64,000 nucleotides of DNA from Wocania_A sp965224845 (GTDB taxonomy: Bacteria > Bacteroidota > Bacteroidia > Flavobacteriales > Flavobacteriaceae), in the NCBI GenBank assembly GCA_965224845.1, contig CBDDAJ010000005.1:1-64000 (forward strand), written 5' to 3'. Below are positions 1-8,609 of this stretch, in pieces. The notes beneath the pieces are model-generated. The model was not told the origin of the DNA, did not search any database, and was given only the letters and a program-made list of their open reading frames with translations. The translations under genes were made by a program, and so were the position numbers. Each line of letters starts with the position of its first letter. Position 1 is the first letter of the stretch.

Positions 1-1
1 T

Positions 2-256
2 AATTTGGCAGGAACAGATATGATTAGTCATTTAAATTTTTTAAAGGCCTTAACTAAATACCACGAAAAGTTAAGACTAGGGTTTTACACTAAAATCTTT
101 GATGGTAACCCAGCCGATGTCATTGATTGGGAAAAGTATACCGCTAAGTTTTATAGTACAGAACCTCATTTTAATTGGATGCGCTTATTATTACCAACAT
201 TTTTAATGTTCTTGATAATTGGGGGTATAGGATTGTTTAATCTTCGAAAATTATAA
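2..256 (+). CDS. ABC transporter permease, C-terminal end (DUF3526-like), partial
   Basis: The reading frame is open from the left edge and only the last 84 residues are present. A segment beginning L-A-G-T-D followed by a hydrophilic, Tyr-rich stretch (F..AL.KYHEKLR) and one final transmembrane helix (LLLPTFLMFLIIGGIGL) with a short basic tail (FNLRKL) fits the C-terminus of DUF3526-type ABC-2 permeases, where the LAGTD..SH..F motif precedes the last membrane span. The expected partners (an ATPase and further permease genes) would lie to the left of the window. The true start is not visible; no start codon should be assigned inside the window. The family call is by motif resemblance only. 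Confidence 0.6.
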   Translation, partial: NLAGTDMISHLNFLKALTKYHEKLRLGFYTKIFDGNPADVIDWEKYTAKFYSTEPHFNWMRLLLPTFLMFLIIGGIGLFNLRKL

Positions 257-266
257 ATCAGTGAAG

Positions 267-292
267 GGCCAGAAATATATTTCTGGCCTTTC
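267..292 (+). terminator. Rho-independent terminator after the ABC permease
   Basis: A perfect 9-bp stem GGCCAGAAA/TTTCTGGCC with a TATA loop is followed by TTTC. It lies 10 bases after the permease stop codon. The stem is also close to the 3' end of the convergent hydrolase gene and could serve both strands, though the T-run is only on the plus side. Confidence 0.8.
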
Positions 293-323
293 TTAAATAT
301 TAATCTCTAATCATTTCTTTAGT

Positions 324-1895
324 TTACATAAATAGCTTTGCAAAAGTTTTTAATAAACCCAGTCGTTTTAATCTATAAAATTTCTTTCCCATGTCTTGAG
401 GACTCGTTTTTGGGATTCCGAGATTTACTGGAATATGTACAATATCTGGATCCTGGTACTTTCCTGTTGAATAGAATGCTTTTAGCATTTTTATTGCCTT
501 AGGATCTGTTAACAACCCTGCAAAATTATGATGCCCATAATCTGTAAAAACCTTTAAAATCCCATGAGGTAAATACCGCTGCATCTCTTGAGCATTTTTA
601 AGAGGGGTTGCTATATCAAAATTTCCTGCTAGCATTAATGTGTTTACATAAGATGTATCCAACTTGCTATACCTTTCCGGAATTCTTGTTATATCCCATT
701 CAGAAAAACTTACTATAGAAAACAATTTAGACATTGGAGCTCCCAAAAGGTTATTTTTAGATTCCATCGCATGGATATAATCTACATCCGGTTTATAATC
801 TGCTGAAAAAGCTTTAGCAAAAAGGTCACCCCAAACTATATCCTTCATTTCCGGGAGCAAATCATACATCATAACTAATAATGCAAGGCCGCTATAATCT
901 TTATTTTCTGCAGCAACAAAGGCATCAAAAACCTGACCAGCCCCTGAGGTAGAATACATAACATTGAACATCATAGCTCGTATTTTACCTGGATCGAGGG
1001 AGACTTTTTTCCATGTTGAGGGTAATGTTAAAAAAACGTTTTGTATCGTTTTAATGATATCTGGTGACCGTTTTAGATTTAAAGAATCTTTTTTCCACAA
1101 ATCGCCATACTTTTTCAAAATACTATCGGTTGTTTCCGGATTCCAAACAAAATGCCCAGGAGAACTAACCCCTCCAATAATGCTTCTACTAATACTTTTT
1201 GGATAACGTAGTCCACTCAAATATGCTAAACGTGTTCCATAGCTAAAACCAAATAGATTTATTTTATTGTAACCAAGTTTGTTCTTAACTAACTCAATAT
1301 CATCAATTACTTCAATAATATTATATCCATTTATATCAATGCCGGCAGCTTTAAATCTTTTCAATTCATTTTTCCAAACGATTCCTAATTTTTTAAAATG
1401 TGATTCAGTAAAAGCTCCTGTTTCTACCATCAATGCGTCTTCAAAAGCATCTGAGTCCAGTTTTACTGAACCATCTACTCCACGATAGCCTACCATCACT
1501 ATATCGTGTTCATCCAGTAGCCAAAGCATATCTTTAACCAAATTCTCGCCCAGATTACTGTTCCCAGGTCCACCATCTAATAAAAAAATTGGTTCTTTAG
1601 GAACATCACTTAATGAGCGTAATCTTTTAACAGGAATTGTAATAACGCTACTGTTTGGAATATTACGGTTTTCTTTAACAGCTATTACTATATAATCGGT
1701 TTTAATTTTTTTTGGATAATTCTTATTTCCTTTGTTTTTATAAATGCCTTGATTAATTAAAATATCGCCTTCAATTAAGGTTTTATTTTTATCAAATTCC
1801 GGGAATTTTGATGATGAGCAGGAAGTAATGATAAGAAGACTTACAATACGCGTTAAGGTCTTTACTAATGAATAGCTAATGTTATAAAGTTTCAT
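324..1895 (-). CDS. TAP-like alpha/beta-hydrolase lipoprotein (S33-type)
   Basis: 523 residues. An N-terminal hydrophobic segment ends in the lipobox-like ITSC (Cys about 26), predicting an outer-membrane or periplasmic lipoprotein. Alpha/beta-hydrolase signatures follow in order: the oxyanion-hole region LLDGGPGNSN near residues 105-114, GYRGVDGS near 136-143, the nucleophile elbow GFSYGTR (Ser about 218), and a C-terminal TAP-like segment with the acid in AGNFDIATP and the catalytic His in TDYGHHNF. This order is that of tripeptidyl aminopeptidase/proline iminopeptidase relatives (peptidase family S33), so release of N-terminal residues from peptides is a reasonable guess; substrate cannot be told. 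Monocistronic, convergent with the permease upstream of it. Confidence 0.8.
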   Translation of the reverse strand: MKLYNISYSLVKTLTRIVSLLIITSCSSSKFPEFDKNKTLIEGDILINQGIYKNKGNKNYPKKIKTDYIVIAVKENRNIPNSSVITIPVKRLRSLSDVPKEPIFLLDGGPGNSNLGENLVKDMLWLLDEHDIVMVGYRGVDGSVKLDSDAFEDALMVETGAFTESHFKKLGIVWKNELKRFKAAGIDINGYNIIEVIDDIELVKNKLGYNKINLFGFSYGTRLAYLSGLRYPKSISRSIIGGVSSPGHFVWNPETTDSILKKYGDLWKKDSLNLKRSPDIIKTIQNVFLTLPSTWKKVSLDPGKIRAMMFNVMYSTSGAGQVFDAFVAAENKDYSGLALLVMMYDLLPEMKDIVWGDLFAKAFSADYKPDVDYIHAMESKNNLLGAPMSKLFSIVSFSEWDITRIPERYSKLDTSYVNTLMLAGNFDIATPLKNAQEMQRYLPHGILKVFTDYGHHNFAGLLTDPKAIKMLKAFYSTGKYQDPDIVHIPVNLGIPKTSPQDMGKKFYRLKRLGLLKTFAKLFM

Positions 1896-1979
1896 AATGT
1901 ATAAAATAGTGTTGATTTTAGCGCAAACATATAAGCATTATTACATTACTGCGCTTCATCTTGTAATCTGACACCAACT

Positions 1980-3071
1980 TTATAGCATATGGGATTTAAG
2001 ATATTGTGTTGGTGTTTTTCCAGTACTTTTTTTGAAGTATCTATTGAATGAGGATTTAGAATTAAATCCACATTCGTATGCCAAACTCAATAGCGTAAAG
2101 TCTTGATTTTTGGGATTCTTTACAAGTGATTTAAATTCTTCTACACGAAAATCATTAACAAAATTGTAAAAGTTCTTTCCTTCTTTTTTGTTAATGATTT
2201 CTGACAAATAGTTTGGATGAATGTTAAGTTTTCCTGCAAGACTATTTAACGACAAGTCATTTTCTTTATAGCATTTTTCATTTTTCATCAATTGCATTAA
2301 ATGATCGTATGAGTTATTAGCTAACAAGTCGGTAAGTCCTGATTTTTCATATTTTTTCTTTTTGTCTTCTGAAGCTTTTAGCTGTGCTTTATACAGCATC
2401 TTTTCACTTATAAAAATATCTTTTTGTTGAATCCCAAAAAAACCGATTAAAATAACAAAGACGGAAAGCCCCATAAAAATATATTCATCTTTATTAGAAA
2501 TGATTAAAATACTCCAAATAGCACCTAAACCAATAGTTAGAAATTGTAACCAATTCAAATTAATCGCTTCAATATCAGAAAACTGCAAGCGAATGTTCTT
2601 TTTGTGTTTTTTTAATAATATACTGGCCCAGATTAAATAGATGATTCCGGATGCATAAATTAAAACCAATCCAACAGATAAAAATAATTCATAACCTTTA
2701 CCATTGCTTTCAAAAACGTCTACTTTTTGCTGTCCAGAAAGCATAAAAAAAGATAACAAATAAGTATAGGCTGCTATTATTGGTATTAAATGCAATAATA
2801 CAATCCATTTTTTTTTAGGAAATTGATTCGTTACAGAAGCAACATAATAGTATAAAAATATGCCATGAAGTAAGGGCAACGGAAAGTGTAACCCAAGCAA
2901 ATGTGGTGCTTGATACACATCACCAGTAAAGTTTATATAAAAAAGATACAAATGAATTGCTATTAATAGCATCCAGCCTAAAAGGATGAAATCTGATCTT
3001 GATTTTTTCTTTTTGTAAAAAAGTAAAGCTGCTATAAAAAGTGAAATACTAAGACCAGCAATGTATATCAT
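1980..3071 (-). CDS. Membrane-anchored AraC-family transcriptional regulator
   Basis: 363 residues. The first about 215 residues form seven hydrophobic helices (for example IAGLSISLFIAALLFY, GLHFPLPLLHGIFLYYYV, YIFMGLSVFVILIGFFGI), followed by a Lys-rich linker. The C-terminal about 100 residues form an AraC double helix-turn-helix: LNSLAGKLNIHPNYLSEIIN, then LLSLAYECGFNSKSSFNRYFKK and the closing TGKTPTQY. This architecture, with an integral-membrane sensor in front of an AraC domain, is widespread in Flavobacteriia. The signal sensed and the target genes are unknown; the nearest genes are the hydrolase downstream (about 85 bases) and the dioxygenase-like gene upstream, all on the minus strand. 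Confidence 0.85.
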   Translation of the reverse strand: MIYIAGLSISLFIAALLFYKKKKSRSDFILLGWMLLIAIHLYLFYINFTGDVYQAPHLLGLHFPLPLLHGIFLYYYVASVTNQFPKKKWIVLLHLIPIIAAYTYLLSFFMLSGQQKVDVFESNGKGYELFLSVGLVLIYASGIIYLIWASILLKKHKKNIRLQFSDIEAINLNWLQFLTIGLGAIWSILIISNKDEYIFMGLSVFVILIGFFGIQQKDIFISEKMLYKAQLKASEDKKKKYEKSGLTDLLANNSYDHLMQLMKNEKCYKENDLSLNSLAGKLNIHPNYLSEIINKKEGKNFYNFVNDFRVEEFKSLVKNPKNQDFTLLSLAYECGFNSKSSFNRYFKKSTGKTPTQYLKSHML

Positions 3072-3295
3072 TCTATATGGTAATTAATTATAAATAAGGT
3101 AGCACCAAATATAATGATAATGTAAGTTTAAAAATCATAGTTTAGCAACAACCATACCCCCTCCTTAATTAGGCATGCGTCTAAAACTAATCCCAGATAT
3201 TAAAAAATATAGTAACCTGTGTATATAATTATAAGTAAAGCCTACACTTTCCTTATTTTATAAAACGTATGCGTTAAAATACACCAGAAAATGTC

Positions 3296-3913
3296 TTATT
3301 TATATATTTCCAGTTCTTTGCCTAAGATAATATCTCTTTTTGCAACAAATAAGCCTTCTTTTTTATCAAGTTTAAGAATTCTGTTGGGGTTTGTTTCTTC
3401 AATTTTTGAACGGCAAGATTTGGTTAACAACGGGTCATTATCAAAAACAAAAGATTCTATTTTATACTCTGGTTTATTAGGCTCCTTAATGATAGGGTGA
3501 ATTTGTGTTAATTCATTGCCAAATATATACTTTCCTGGCACAAAGGTATAAAATGTATACTGTCCGTTTGCATTGGTTCTTATCCAACCTCTGTGCTTTA
3601 CATAGCGTTTTTTATTATGTCTTTTCAATTCAAAATTACCATCTTCATCGGCTTGATGTATAAATAAAAGCACATTTTTAGCAGGAGTTACTCCATCATT
3701 TTCATAAATGGTTCCGGTAATTTTAAGCTTATTTGATCTGGATGCAAAATCTGGAATCGTATCCACACTATTTAATTGTTTTTCCGAGTAATCATAAATA
3801 GGGCTGCGCTTCTTATAATTTGCAGGAATATCTTCTGAAGCTGTTTGAGCATAAGTCGTTTGATTAGTAGTTATAAAACAAACTAAACAAAAAAGGGGTA
3901 TTAGTTTTTTCAT
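3296..3913 (-). CDS. Intradiol dioxygenase-like secreted protein, metal site incomplete
   Basis: 205 residues with a signal peptide (LIPLFCLVCFITTNQTTYAQ). Residues about 65-165 have the beta-sandwich of the intradiol ring-cleavage dioxygenase superfamily: ITGTIYENDGVTPAKNVLLFIHQAD, then GWIRTNANGQYTFYTFVPGKY and IHPIIKEPNKPEY. In active family members two Tyr and two His bind Fe(III), the latter as H-x-H. Here the Tyr of PGKY and the second His are present, but the first His of the pair is replaced by Gln (TQIHP). The gene may therefore encode a binding or structural relative rather than a working dioxygenase. Upstream (3914-4198) is a 285-base divergent intergenic region towards the M23 peptidase. 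Confidence 0.7.
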   Translation of the reverse strand: MKKLIPLFCLVCFITTNQTTYAQTASEDIPANYKKRSPIYDYSEKQLNSVDTIPDFASRSNKLKITGTIYENDGVTPAKNVLLFIHQADEDGNFELKRHNKKRYVKHRGWIRTNANGQYTFYTFVPGKYIFGNELTQIHPIIKEPNKPEYKIESFVFDNDPLLTKSCRSKIEETNPNRILKLDKKEGLFVAKRDIILGKELEIYK

Positions 3914-4198
3914 GGGGCTGAAATTTATAATTTGCTTAAAATTAATGGATTAACCCTATAAAAAAACAAAAACCTTATTAACGCCACAAAATTAACGATG
4001 AAATGATTTTGTTGGCAAAAATCATCGATAAACGAACAGTATTTTTAAGCTTTTTAGTAGTAAACCAAGATATAAAACTCTAACAATACATTAACATTTT
4101 TTACGTTATTTTAATTTAAATTCGTAAGTCGAAAAAATTAATCCTAACAAATTCATGATGCATCCTGTTATTTTTTGCATTAATGACGCTTTATAAAT

Positions 4199-5116
4199 AT
4201 GAAATTATTAACAACCCTAGCCCTGTTAATACTACCTTTTTTTAGTTTTGGTCAAACCAAACCAAATACACTAAATTTATTAGATCTATCAAGTTTTCCT
4301 AACAATAGTAAATCTGTTAATACTGATATAGACTCAATAATAAATACAGAACCAATTATTGATATTAAAAAGGAAAACTGGAACACCAATGTCTATAATC
4401 CTTATAAGAATGTAACACTTAATTTCCCAATAGAAATTAAATTTACTGATAGTAATTATACCTCTCCAATTGCTACAAAAAAAGTAATTACATCGCGCTA
4501 TGGCTGGCGAAGAGGAAGAGCCCATAGAGGTATTGATATTGATCTTGTAACCGGCGATAGTGTTGTAGCTATGTTTGATGGGATTGTACGTTTTGCAAAA
4601 TACAATTCCGGGCATGGCAGAACAGTAATTGTGAGGCATTATAATGGCTTAGAAACGGTTTATGCACATTTATCAAAATATTCGGTTAAAGTAAATGACA
4701 CTGTTAAAAGCGGGCAATTACTTGGTAAAGGTGGTGTGTCTGGAAATGCGAGAGGCAGTCATTTGCATTTAGTTATAAACTATAAAGGAGTTGCTATTAA
4801 CCCAGAGTACTTATTTGATTTTGGAAAAGACAACTTAGTGCGTTCTAAAAATATTTGGGTAACCAATAATTGGGCACAACCAGGATTGCACAGCTCAAAA
4901 AGACAAACAAAAATTACTGTTTTACAAACAAAGGAAGCTGCTATTGCCAGTTTAGAGAAGCGTAAACAAATATACATAGTAAGGCGCGGTGACACCTTAT
5001 CTGAAATTTCATCAAAAAACAACTTATCTATAGCTTCTATCTGTAAAAGCAATTATATAAAAAGAACTACCCCCATTAGAGTGGGGCAAAAACTCATTTT
5101 AGAATATACGTTTTAA
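4199..5116 (+). CDS. M23 family metallopeptidase with LysM domain
   Basis: 305 residues with a cleavable signal peptide ending ...LPFFSFGQ. The LytM/peptidase M23 domain spans about residues 95-205: TSRYGWRRGRAHRGIDIDL carries the first His/Asp zinc ligands, and RGSHLHLVI carries the HxH motif. A LysM peptidoglycan-binding domain closes the protein (about 258-303: YIVRRGDTLSEISSKNNLS ... PIRVGQKLIL). The likely role is cleavage of peptidoglycan cross-links in the periplasm, or activation of amidases if activity is weak; all visible zinc ligands appear intact. Convergent with the GT9 gene, stop codons only a few bases apart. Confidence 0.92.
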   Translation: MKLLTTLALLILPFFSFGQTKPNTLNLLDLSSFPNNSKSVNTDIDSIINTEPIIDIKKENWNTNVYNPYKNVTLNFPIEIKFTDSNYTSPIATKKVITSRYGWRRGRAHRGIDIDLVTGDSVVAMFDGIVRFAKYNSGHGRTVIVRHYNGLETVYAHLSKYSVKVNDTVKSGQLLGKGGVSGNARGSHLHLVINYKGVAINPEYLFDFGKDNLVRSKNIWVTNNWAQPGLHSSKRQTKITVLQTKEAAIASLEKRKQIYIVRRGDTLSEISSKNNLSIASICKSNYIKRTTPIRVGQKLILEYTF

Positions 5117-5120
5117 TTTT

Positions 5121-6179
5121 TTATATGCCCTGGTTAAGTATACGCCTTATCGCCTTAAACCAATCGTCGATATTGCTTTCATTTGTATTAAGAGCAATAC
5201 TGCCATTTCCATAAGGGGCATAAATGTTTTCGTTAGTAACCGAAAAGAACCCTACGGTTGGTATTAATGATGCACTTGCTAAATGCATAACACCATTATC
5301 GGCAGCAATAAATACAGAAGTATTCTTTATAATGGCTCCCATTTCACGAATATCTTTACTATAAAAATGTGTTGCCTTAAAGTTTATTTTTGAAATGTTT
5401 TCAATGGGCAACATTTCAATAATATTAAACGTGCTTTCAAATTCATCTTTTAAACGCTCGTAAAATGTATTCCACCAGGCTTCAGAATAGCACTTATTAC
5501 CAGTAGCATTGGTATATATGCAAATGGTTGCTTTATCATTTTTAACAATATCCTTTAGCCGCTTTCTGCCCTCTAAAACTTCAGAATCACTTAACTTTAT
5601 ATTTAAAACTGGTACATTATCATGATTCGCTTTATAGCCAATTTTAGTTAAATAATCGCGTAAGTTATAAACAGGGTATTTTGCAATATGCTCGTAATCA
5701 TCATATTTTAATTGAATAGTTTCGTTAACATCACCAAACACCTTATAATTTGCATTTGAGATTTGTGTTAATAATCGTCCTGACGATGAGTTTTTATCAC
5801 CATTTATAACCAAATCATAATGCTTCCTCTTAATGGAAATCCAACATGCTATATATTTAAATAGATGATTGAATGGTCTTTTAGGAAGCTGATATATATT
5901 TTCTATTGCTTTATAGTTTTCAAAAACCGGATAAGCAACACCGCCTTTTACAAATAAGTCTATTTTACAACCTGGAAAAGTATTAATAACTTCTTGAACT
6001 ATTGGTGTTAAAAGCAACTGATTACCCAACCTGTGATTAGGCCTTATTATCAAGACCTTGCTTATTTCAACTTTTGCATGCGGATCAAATTTAGGTTCGG
6101 TTTGAGAACTACCAATATTTTTGGTAATAAAATGCATAATTTTTCTTCTGTATACATTTATACGATTTGGTACTTTCAT
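5121..6179 (-). CDS. Glycosyltransferase family 9 (heptosyltransferase-like)
   Basis: 352 residues. Starts the GT-B fold with VLIIRPNHRLGNQLLLTPIVQEV (about 43-66), a typical GT9 N-terminal motif. The C-terminal half has the sugar-nucleotide binding region with ...GAIIKNTSVFIAADNGVMHLASASLIPTVGFF, matching the D-(S/N)-G-x-x-H-L-A motif of ADP-heptose:LPS heptosyltransferases. Likely acts at the cytoplasmic face adding a sugar to a lipid-linked core or surface glycan. No other LPS genes are next to it, so the acceptor is unknown. Runs convergent to the peptidase gene and divergent to the sigma operon. Confidence 0.85.
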   Translation of the reverse strand: MKVPNRINVYRRKIMHFITKNIGSSQTEPKFDPHAKVEISKVLIIRPNHRLGNQLLLTPIVQEVINTFPGCKIDLFVKGGVAYPVFENYKAIENIYQLPKRPFNHLFKYIACWISIKRKHYDLVINGDKNSSSGRLLTQISNANYKVFGDVNETIQLKYDDYEHIAKYPVYNLRDYLTKIGYKANHDNVPVLNIKLSDSEVLEGRKRLKDIVKNDKATICIYTNATGNKCYSEAWWNTFYERLKDEFESTFNIIEMLPIENISKINFKATHFYSKDIREMGAIIKNTSVFIAADNGVMHLASASLIPTVGFFSVTNENIYAPYGNGSIALNTNESNIDDWFKAIRRILNQGI

Positions 6180-6372
6180 AAATTTGATTCTAAAGGAAGT
6201 CTGTTTTTTAAAGTTGTCAAAACTACAAATAACCTTAGAGTTGTCAAAACTTTATAAAAACATACCCATATATTTTAATTATAAATGCAACCTTTACATT
6301 TTTGTATTGTCTATAATAATAGCTTAGAAAATAGAAATCATTTTAGAACGTATTTGAGCCACTAAAACCCAA

Positions 6373-6915
6373 TTGGAAACCAACATATTATATACTCACA
6401 AAGCACTTGTAGAGCAAAGCAAGTTAGGAGATAGAAATTCGCAATATAAGCTTTATGAGCTATATGTTGATGCGATGTATAATATATGTATGAGAATGGT
6501 TCGGATAAAAGAAGATGCTGAGGATATTGTTCAGGATAGTTTTGTTGAGGCTTTTAACAAGTTAGATTCTTTTAAATACCAAAGTACATTCGGGTCTTGG
6601 CTAAAAAGAATCATAATAAATAAAAGTATTAACCACTTAAAAAAGCGACGAATACTTGCAACACCTATTGAAGATCAAATGTATCATATAAAAGCTGAGG
6701 ATAATGAAGAAGAAGCACCGCAAATGGAAATAAAGAAAATCATTAAAGGGATCCGGTTATTGCCTGCAGGCTATCAACAAATTATTAACCTCTATTTAAT
6801 TGAAGGTTACGACCATATAGAAATAGGTGAGATTTTGAATATTTCATCATCAACTTCAAAATCGCAATACCACAGAGCAAAGAAAAAATTAATTGAAATT
6901 GTAAAGACATTATAA
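6373..6915 (+). CDS. ECF-type RNA polymerase sigma factor
   Basis: 180 residues. Sigma-70 region 2 lies at about 18-85 (YKLYELYVDAMYNICMRMV, DIVQDSFVEAFNKLDSF, FGSWLKRIIINKSINHLKKRR) and region 4 at about 118-175 (LPAGYQQIINLYLIEGYDHIEIGEILNISSSTSKSQYHRAKKKL). The start is TTG: an in-frame TGA lies at 6355-6357, no ATG or GTG occurs between it and region 2, and a later ATG would remove the N-terminus of region 2. First gene of an apparent operon; its TAA overlaps the next gene's ATG by one base (TAATG). It probably controls this surface-protein operon and perhaps itself. Confidence 0.93.
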   Translation: METNILYTHKALVEQSKLGDRNSQYKLYELYVDAMYNICMRMVRIKEDAEDIVQDSFVEAFNKLDSFKYQSTFGSWLKRIIINKSINHLKKRRILATPIEDQMYHIKAEDNEEEAPQMEIKKIIKGIRLLPAGYQQIINLYLIEGYDHIEIGEILNISSSTSKSQYHRAKKKLIEIVKTL

Positions 6916-7457
6916 TGGATAATTTTGAAAAGAATATAAAACATAACAAAGCGCTTTTTGATGTATACAAAGCTGATAAAAGTAAACTTTGGGCCAATAT
7001 TGAATCCAGATTAGATTTACCAGAACAAAAAGTAAAAACCGTAAGGTTATGGACTACTCCCATATTTAAAGTAGCGGCTACTGTTATTATTGCTTTAGGA
7101 TTGTTCTCAATAATCAACATAGGGCTAAATAGTTCCAATACACAAAACAACTTTGCATCGCAAGAATTAAGCGATATCGATATGCACTATAAAGGATTGG
7201 TAGCATATCAAGTAAAGCTTGTTAAAAACCATACACAGTTATCTGCAAAAGAAAAAGAAACCTTTTTACTTTTTATGGACGAATTAGATGATGAATACGA
7301 AGTACTTAAGCAAGAACTACAAAAAGGTTTAGACTCAGAGCGTGTATTGGAAGCTATAGTGATTAATTATAAAAAACGAATTGAATTAATAGAGAATTTA
7401 TTAAAGCAAATTAATAGTTCTAAAAAAATGGAAAGTGATGATGTATACATGTTATAA
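6915..7457 (+). CDS. Single-pass membrane protein, candidate anti-sigma factor
   Basis: 180 residues. An acidic/basic cytosolic N-terminus of about 50 residues (with KLWANIESRLDLPE) is followed by one transmembrane helix (IFKVAATVIIALGLFSIINIGL, about 54-76) and a periplasmic, coiled-coil-rich tail containing a heptad-like stretch EKETFLLFMDELDDEYEVLKQ. No family is recognised with certainty. Its translational coupling to the ECF sigma gene (one-base overlap) and its topology are those of an anti-sigma factor; the classical zinc-binding HxxxCxxC motif is absent. The role is an inference from context. Confidence 0.7.
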   Translation: MDNFEKNIKHNKALFDVYKADKSKLWANIESRLDLPEQKVKTVRLWTTPIFKVAATVIIALGLFSIINIGLNSSNTQNNFASQELSDIDMHYKGLVAYQVKLVKNHTQLSAKEKETFLLFMDELDDEYEVLKQELQKGLDSERVLEAIVINYKKRIELIENLLKQINSSKKMESDDVYML

Positions 7458-8523
7458 AAAAATAGTATTACTTGTTTTATTAATGATTGGGTTTTCTATG
7501 CATTCGCAGGAAACTCTAACAAAAAAGATTGAAAAAACATTTAAAATGACTAATACTGGTGAGTTACACTTAAATAATAAATATGGCAACATAATAGTTA
7601 ATGGCTGGGAGCAAAACAGAATAGAACTAACTATAGATGTAAAAGTAACTAATAAGAAAAAGGATAAGGCAAAAGATCTTTTGGATAGAATAGATACAGA
7701 TATTAAAGAAGCTGGTGACTTTATAAGCATTACTTCCGAAATTTCAGATAAAAACAAAAGCCTGTTCTCCAGATATTTTAATAAAGTGAACCCCTTTGAT
7801 TTAGACAAAAGCAATGTTGAAATAAATTACACCATTTATATGCCTATAAATGCAGAGATCGATCTTACTAATAAGTTTGGTGATGTGATTTTAGATAATT
7901 GGACAGGAAAATTAAAAACAAATTTACAACATGGAGACCTTTGGATTAATGAAGCAATCACTAATGCTAATATTGACATTAAATTTGGAAAACTAAGAGC
8001 TAAGTCTATTACTTATGGCTCAATTAGTTTAAAAAACGGAAATGTAAATATTGAAACATCAAGAGAGTTATTACTAAAAACAAGCGGATGCCATATAGAT
8101 ATTGGTCATGTAAAAGATTTAGAACTTATTTCTAGTAAAGACGAAATTTTGATCGAACAAGTTGATACCATAGATGGTGAGCTTATGTTTTCGAATGCAC
8201 AAATAAATGCGGTTGACAGCAATATTGATTTAATCATGCAGGTTGCAGAACTTAGAGTATCTAAAATAAACCAACCAGATGCTGTGGTAATGATTAATCA
8301 GGAATCGTCAGATATAAATCTAAACGTATCCCATTTGGCTTTTAAGCTTGATGCGACATTAGAACAGGGTTTGCTACGTTTGCCTAAAACTTTTTATGAT
8401 ATTAACACGACCATGTTAGATAAAGGCAAAAGAATACGAAAGGTTAATGCCAGATATGGTAAAGTCAGCCTTGGAGTATTTACATTCACAGGAAAAAAAG
8501 GAATCATAACTTTAAAGGAATAA
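7438..8523 (+). CDS. Secreted DUF4097-like beta-solenoid protein
   Basis: 361 residues from the ATG at 7438 (GTG at 7435 and ATG at 7441 are alternatives). A signal peptide (VLLVLLMIGFSMHSQ) precedes a body of short repeated strands: LHLNNKYGNIIVNGWEQNRIEL, IDLTNKFGDVILDNW, LQHGDLWINEA, IKFGKLRAKSITYGSISLKNGN. This G-x-I/L-x-(I/V) ladder is typical of DUF4097/adhesin-like beta-solenoid proteins that commonly lie beside ECF sigma genes in Bacteroidetes. Overlaps the end of the candidate anti-sigma gene by 20 bases, so it is translationally coupled. Probably periplasmic or surface-exposed; molecular role unknown. Confidence 0.7.
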   Translation: MMYTCYKKIVLLVLLMIGFSMHSQETLTKKIEKTFKMTNTGELHLNNKYGNIIVNGWEQNRIELTIDVKVTNKKKDKAKDLLDRIDTDIKEAGDFISITSEISDKNKSLFSRYFNKVNPFDLDKSNVEINYTIYMPINAEIDLTNKFGDVILDNWTGKLKTNLQHGDLWINEAITNANIDIKFGKLRAKSITYGSISLKNGNVNIETSRELLLKTSGCHIDIGHVKDLELISSKDEILIEQVDTIDGELMFSNAQINAVDSNIDLIMQVAELRVSKINQPDAVVMINQESSDINLNVSHLAFKLDATLEQGLLRLPKTFYDINTTMLDKGKRIRKVNARYGKVSLGVFTFTGKKGIITLKE

Positions 8524-8564
8524 TAACAGCCTAAATAAAAAAACAATCCCATATGCAACCTATT

Positions 8565-8572
8565 TAAATTTG
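8565..8572 (+). promoter_or_regulatory. Possible -7 box (TAAATTTG) before the beta-barrel gene
   Basis: Matches the Bacteroidetes -7 consensus TAnnTTTG, 38 bases before the ATG at 8610. No convincing -33 TTG is seen. A weak hairpin (CAACC 8556-8560 with GGTTG 8573-8577, then TCTTT) overlaps it, so the same stretch could instead attenuate or end the upstream transcript. Confidence 0.35.
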
Positions 8573-8609
8573 GGTTGTCTTTAATAATAACTTCATCAAA
8601 CAAAAAACT

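Noticed and set aside
3914..4198. Search for RNA genes in the divergent gap before the M23 peptidase
   Set aside because: No tRNA-like cloverleaf, riboswitch-like conserved core or strong hairpin could be recognised.
8556..8577. Weak CAACC/GGTTG hairpin as a terminator inside the sigma operon
   Set aside because: Only five base pairs and it coincides with a good -7 box; not strong enough to call.
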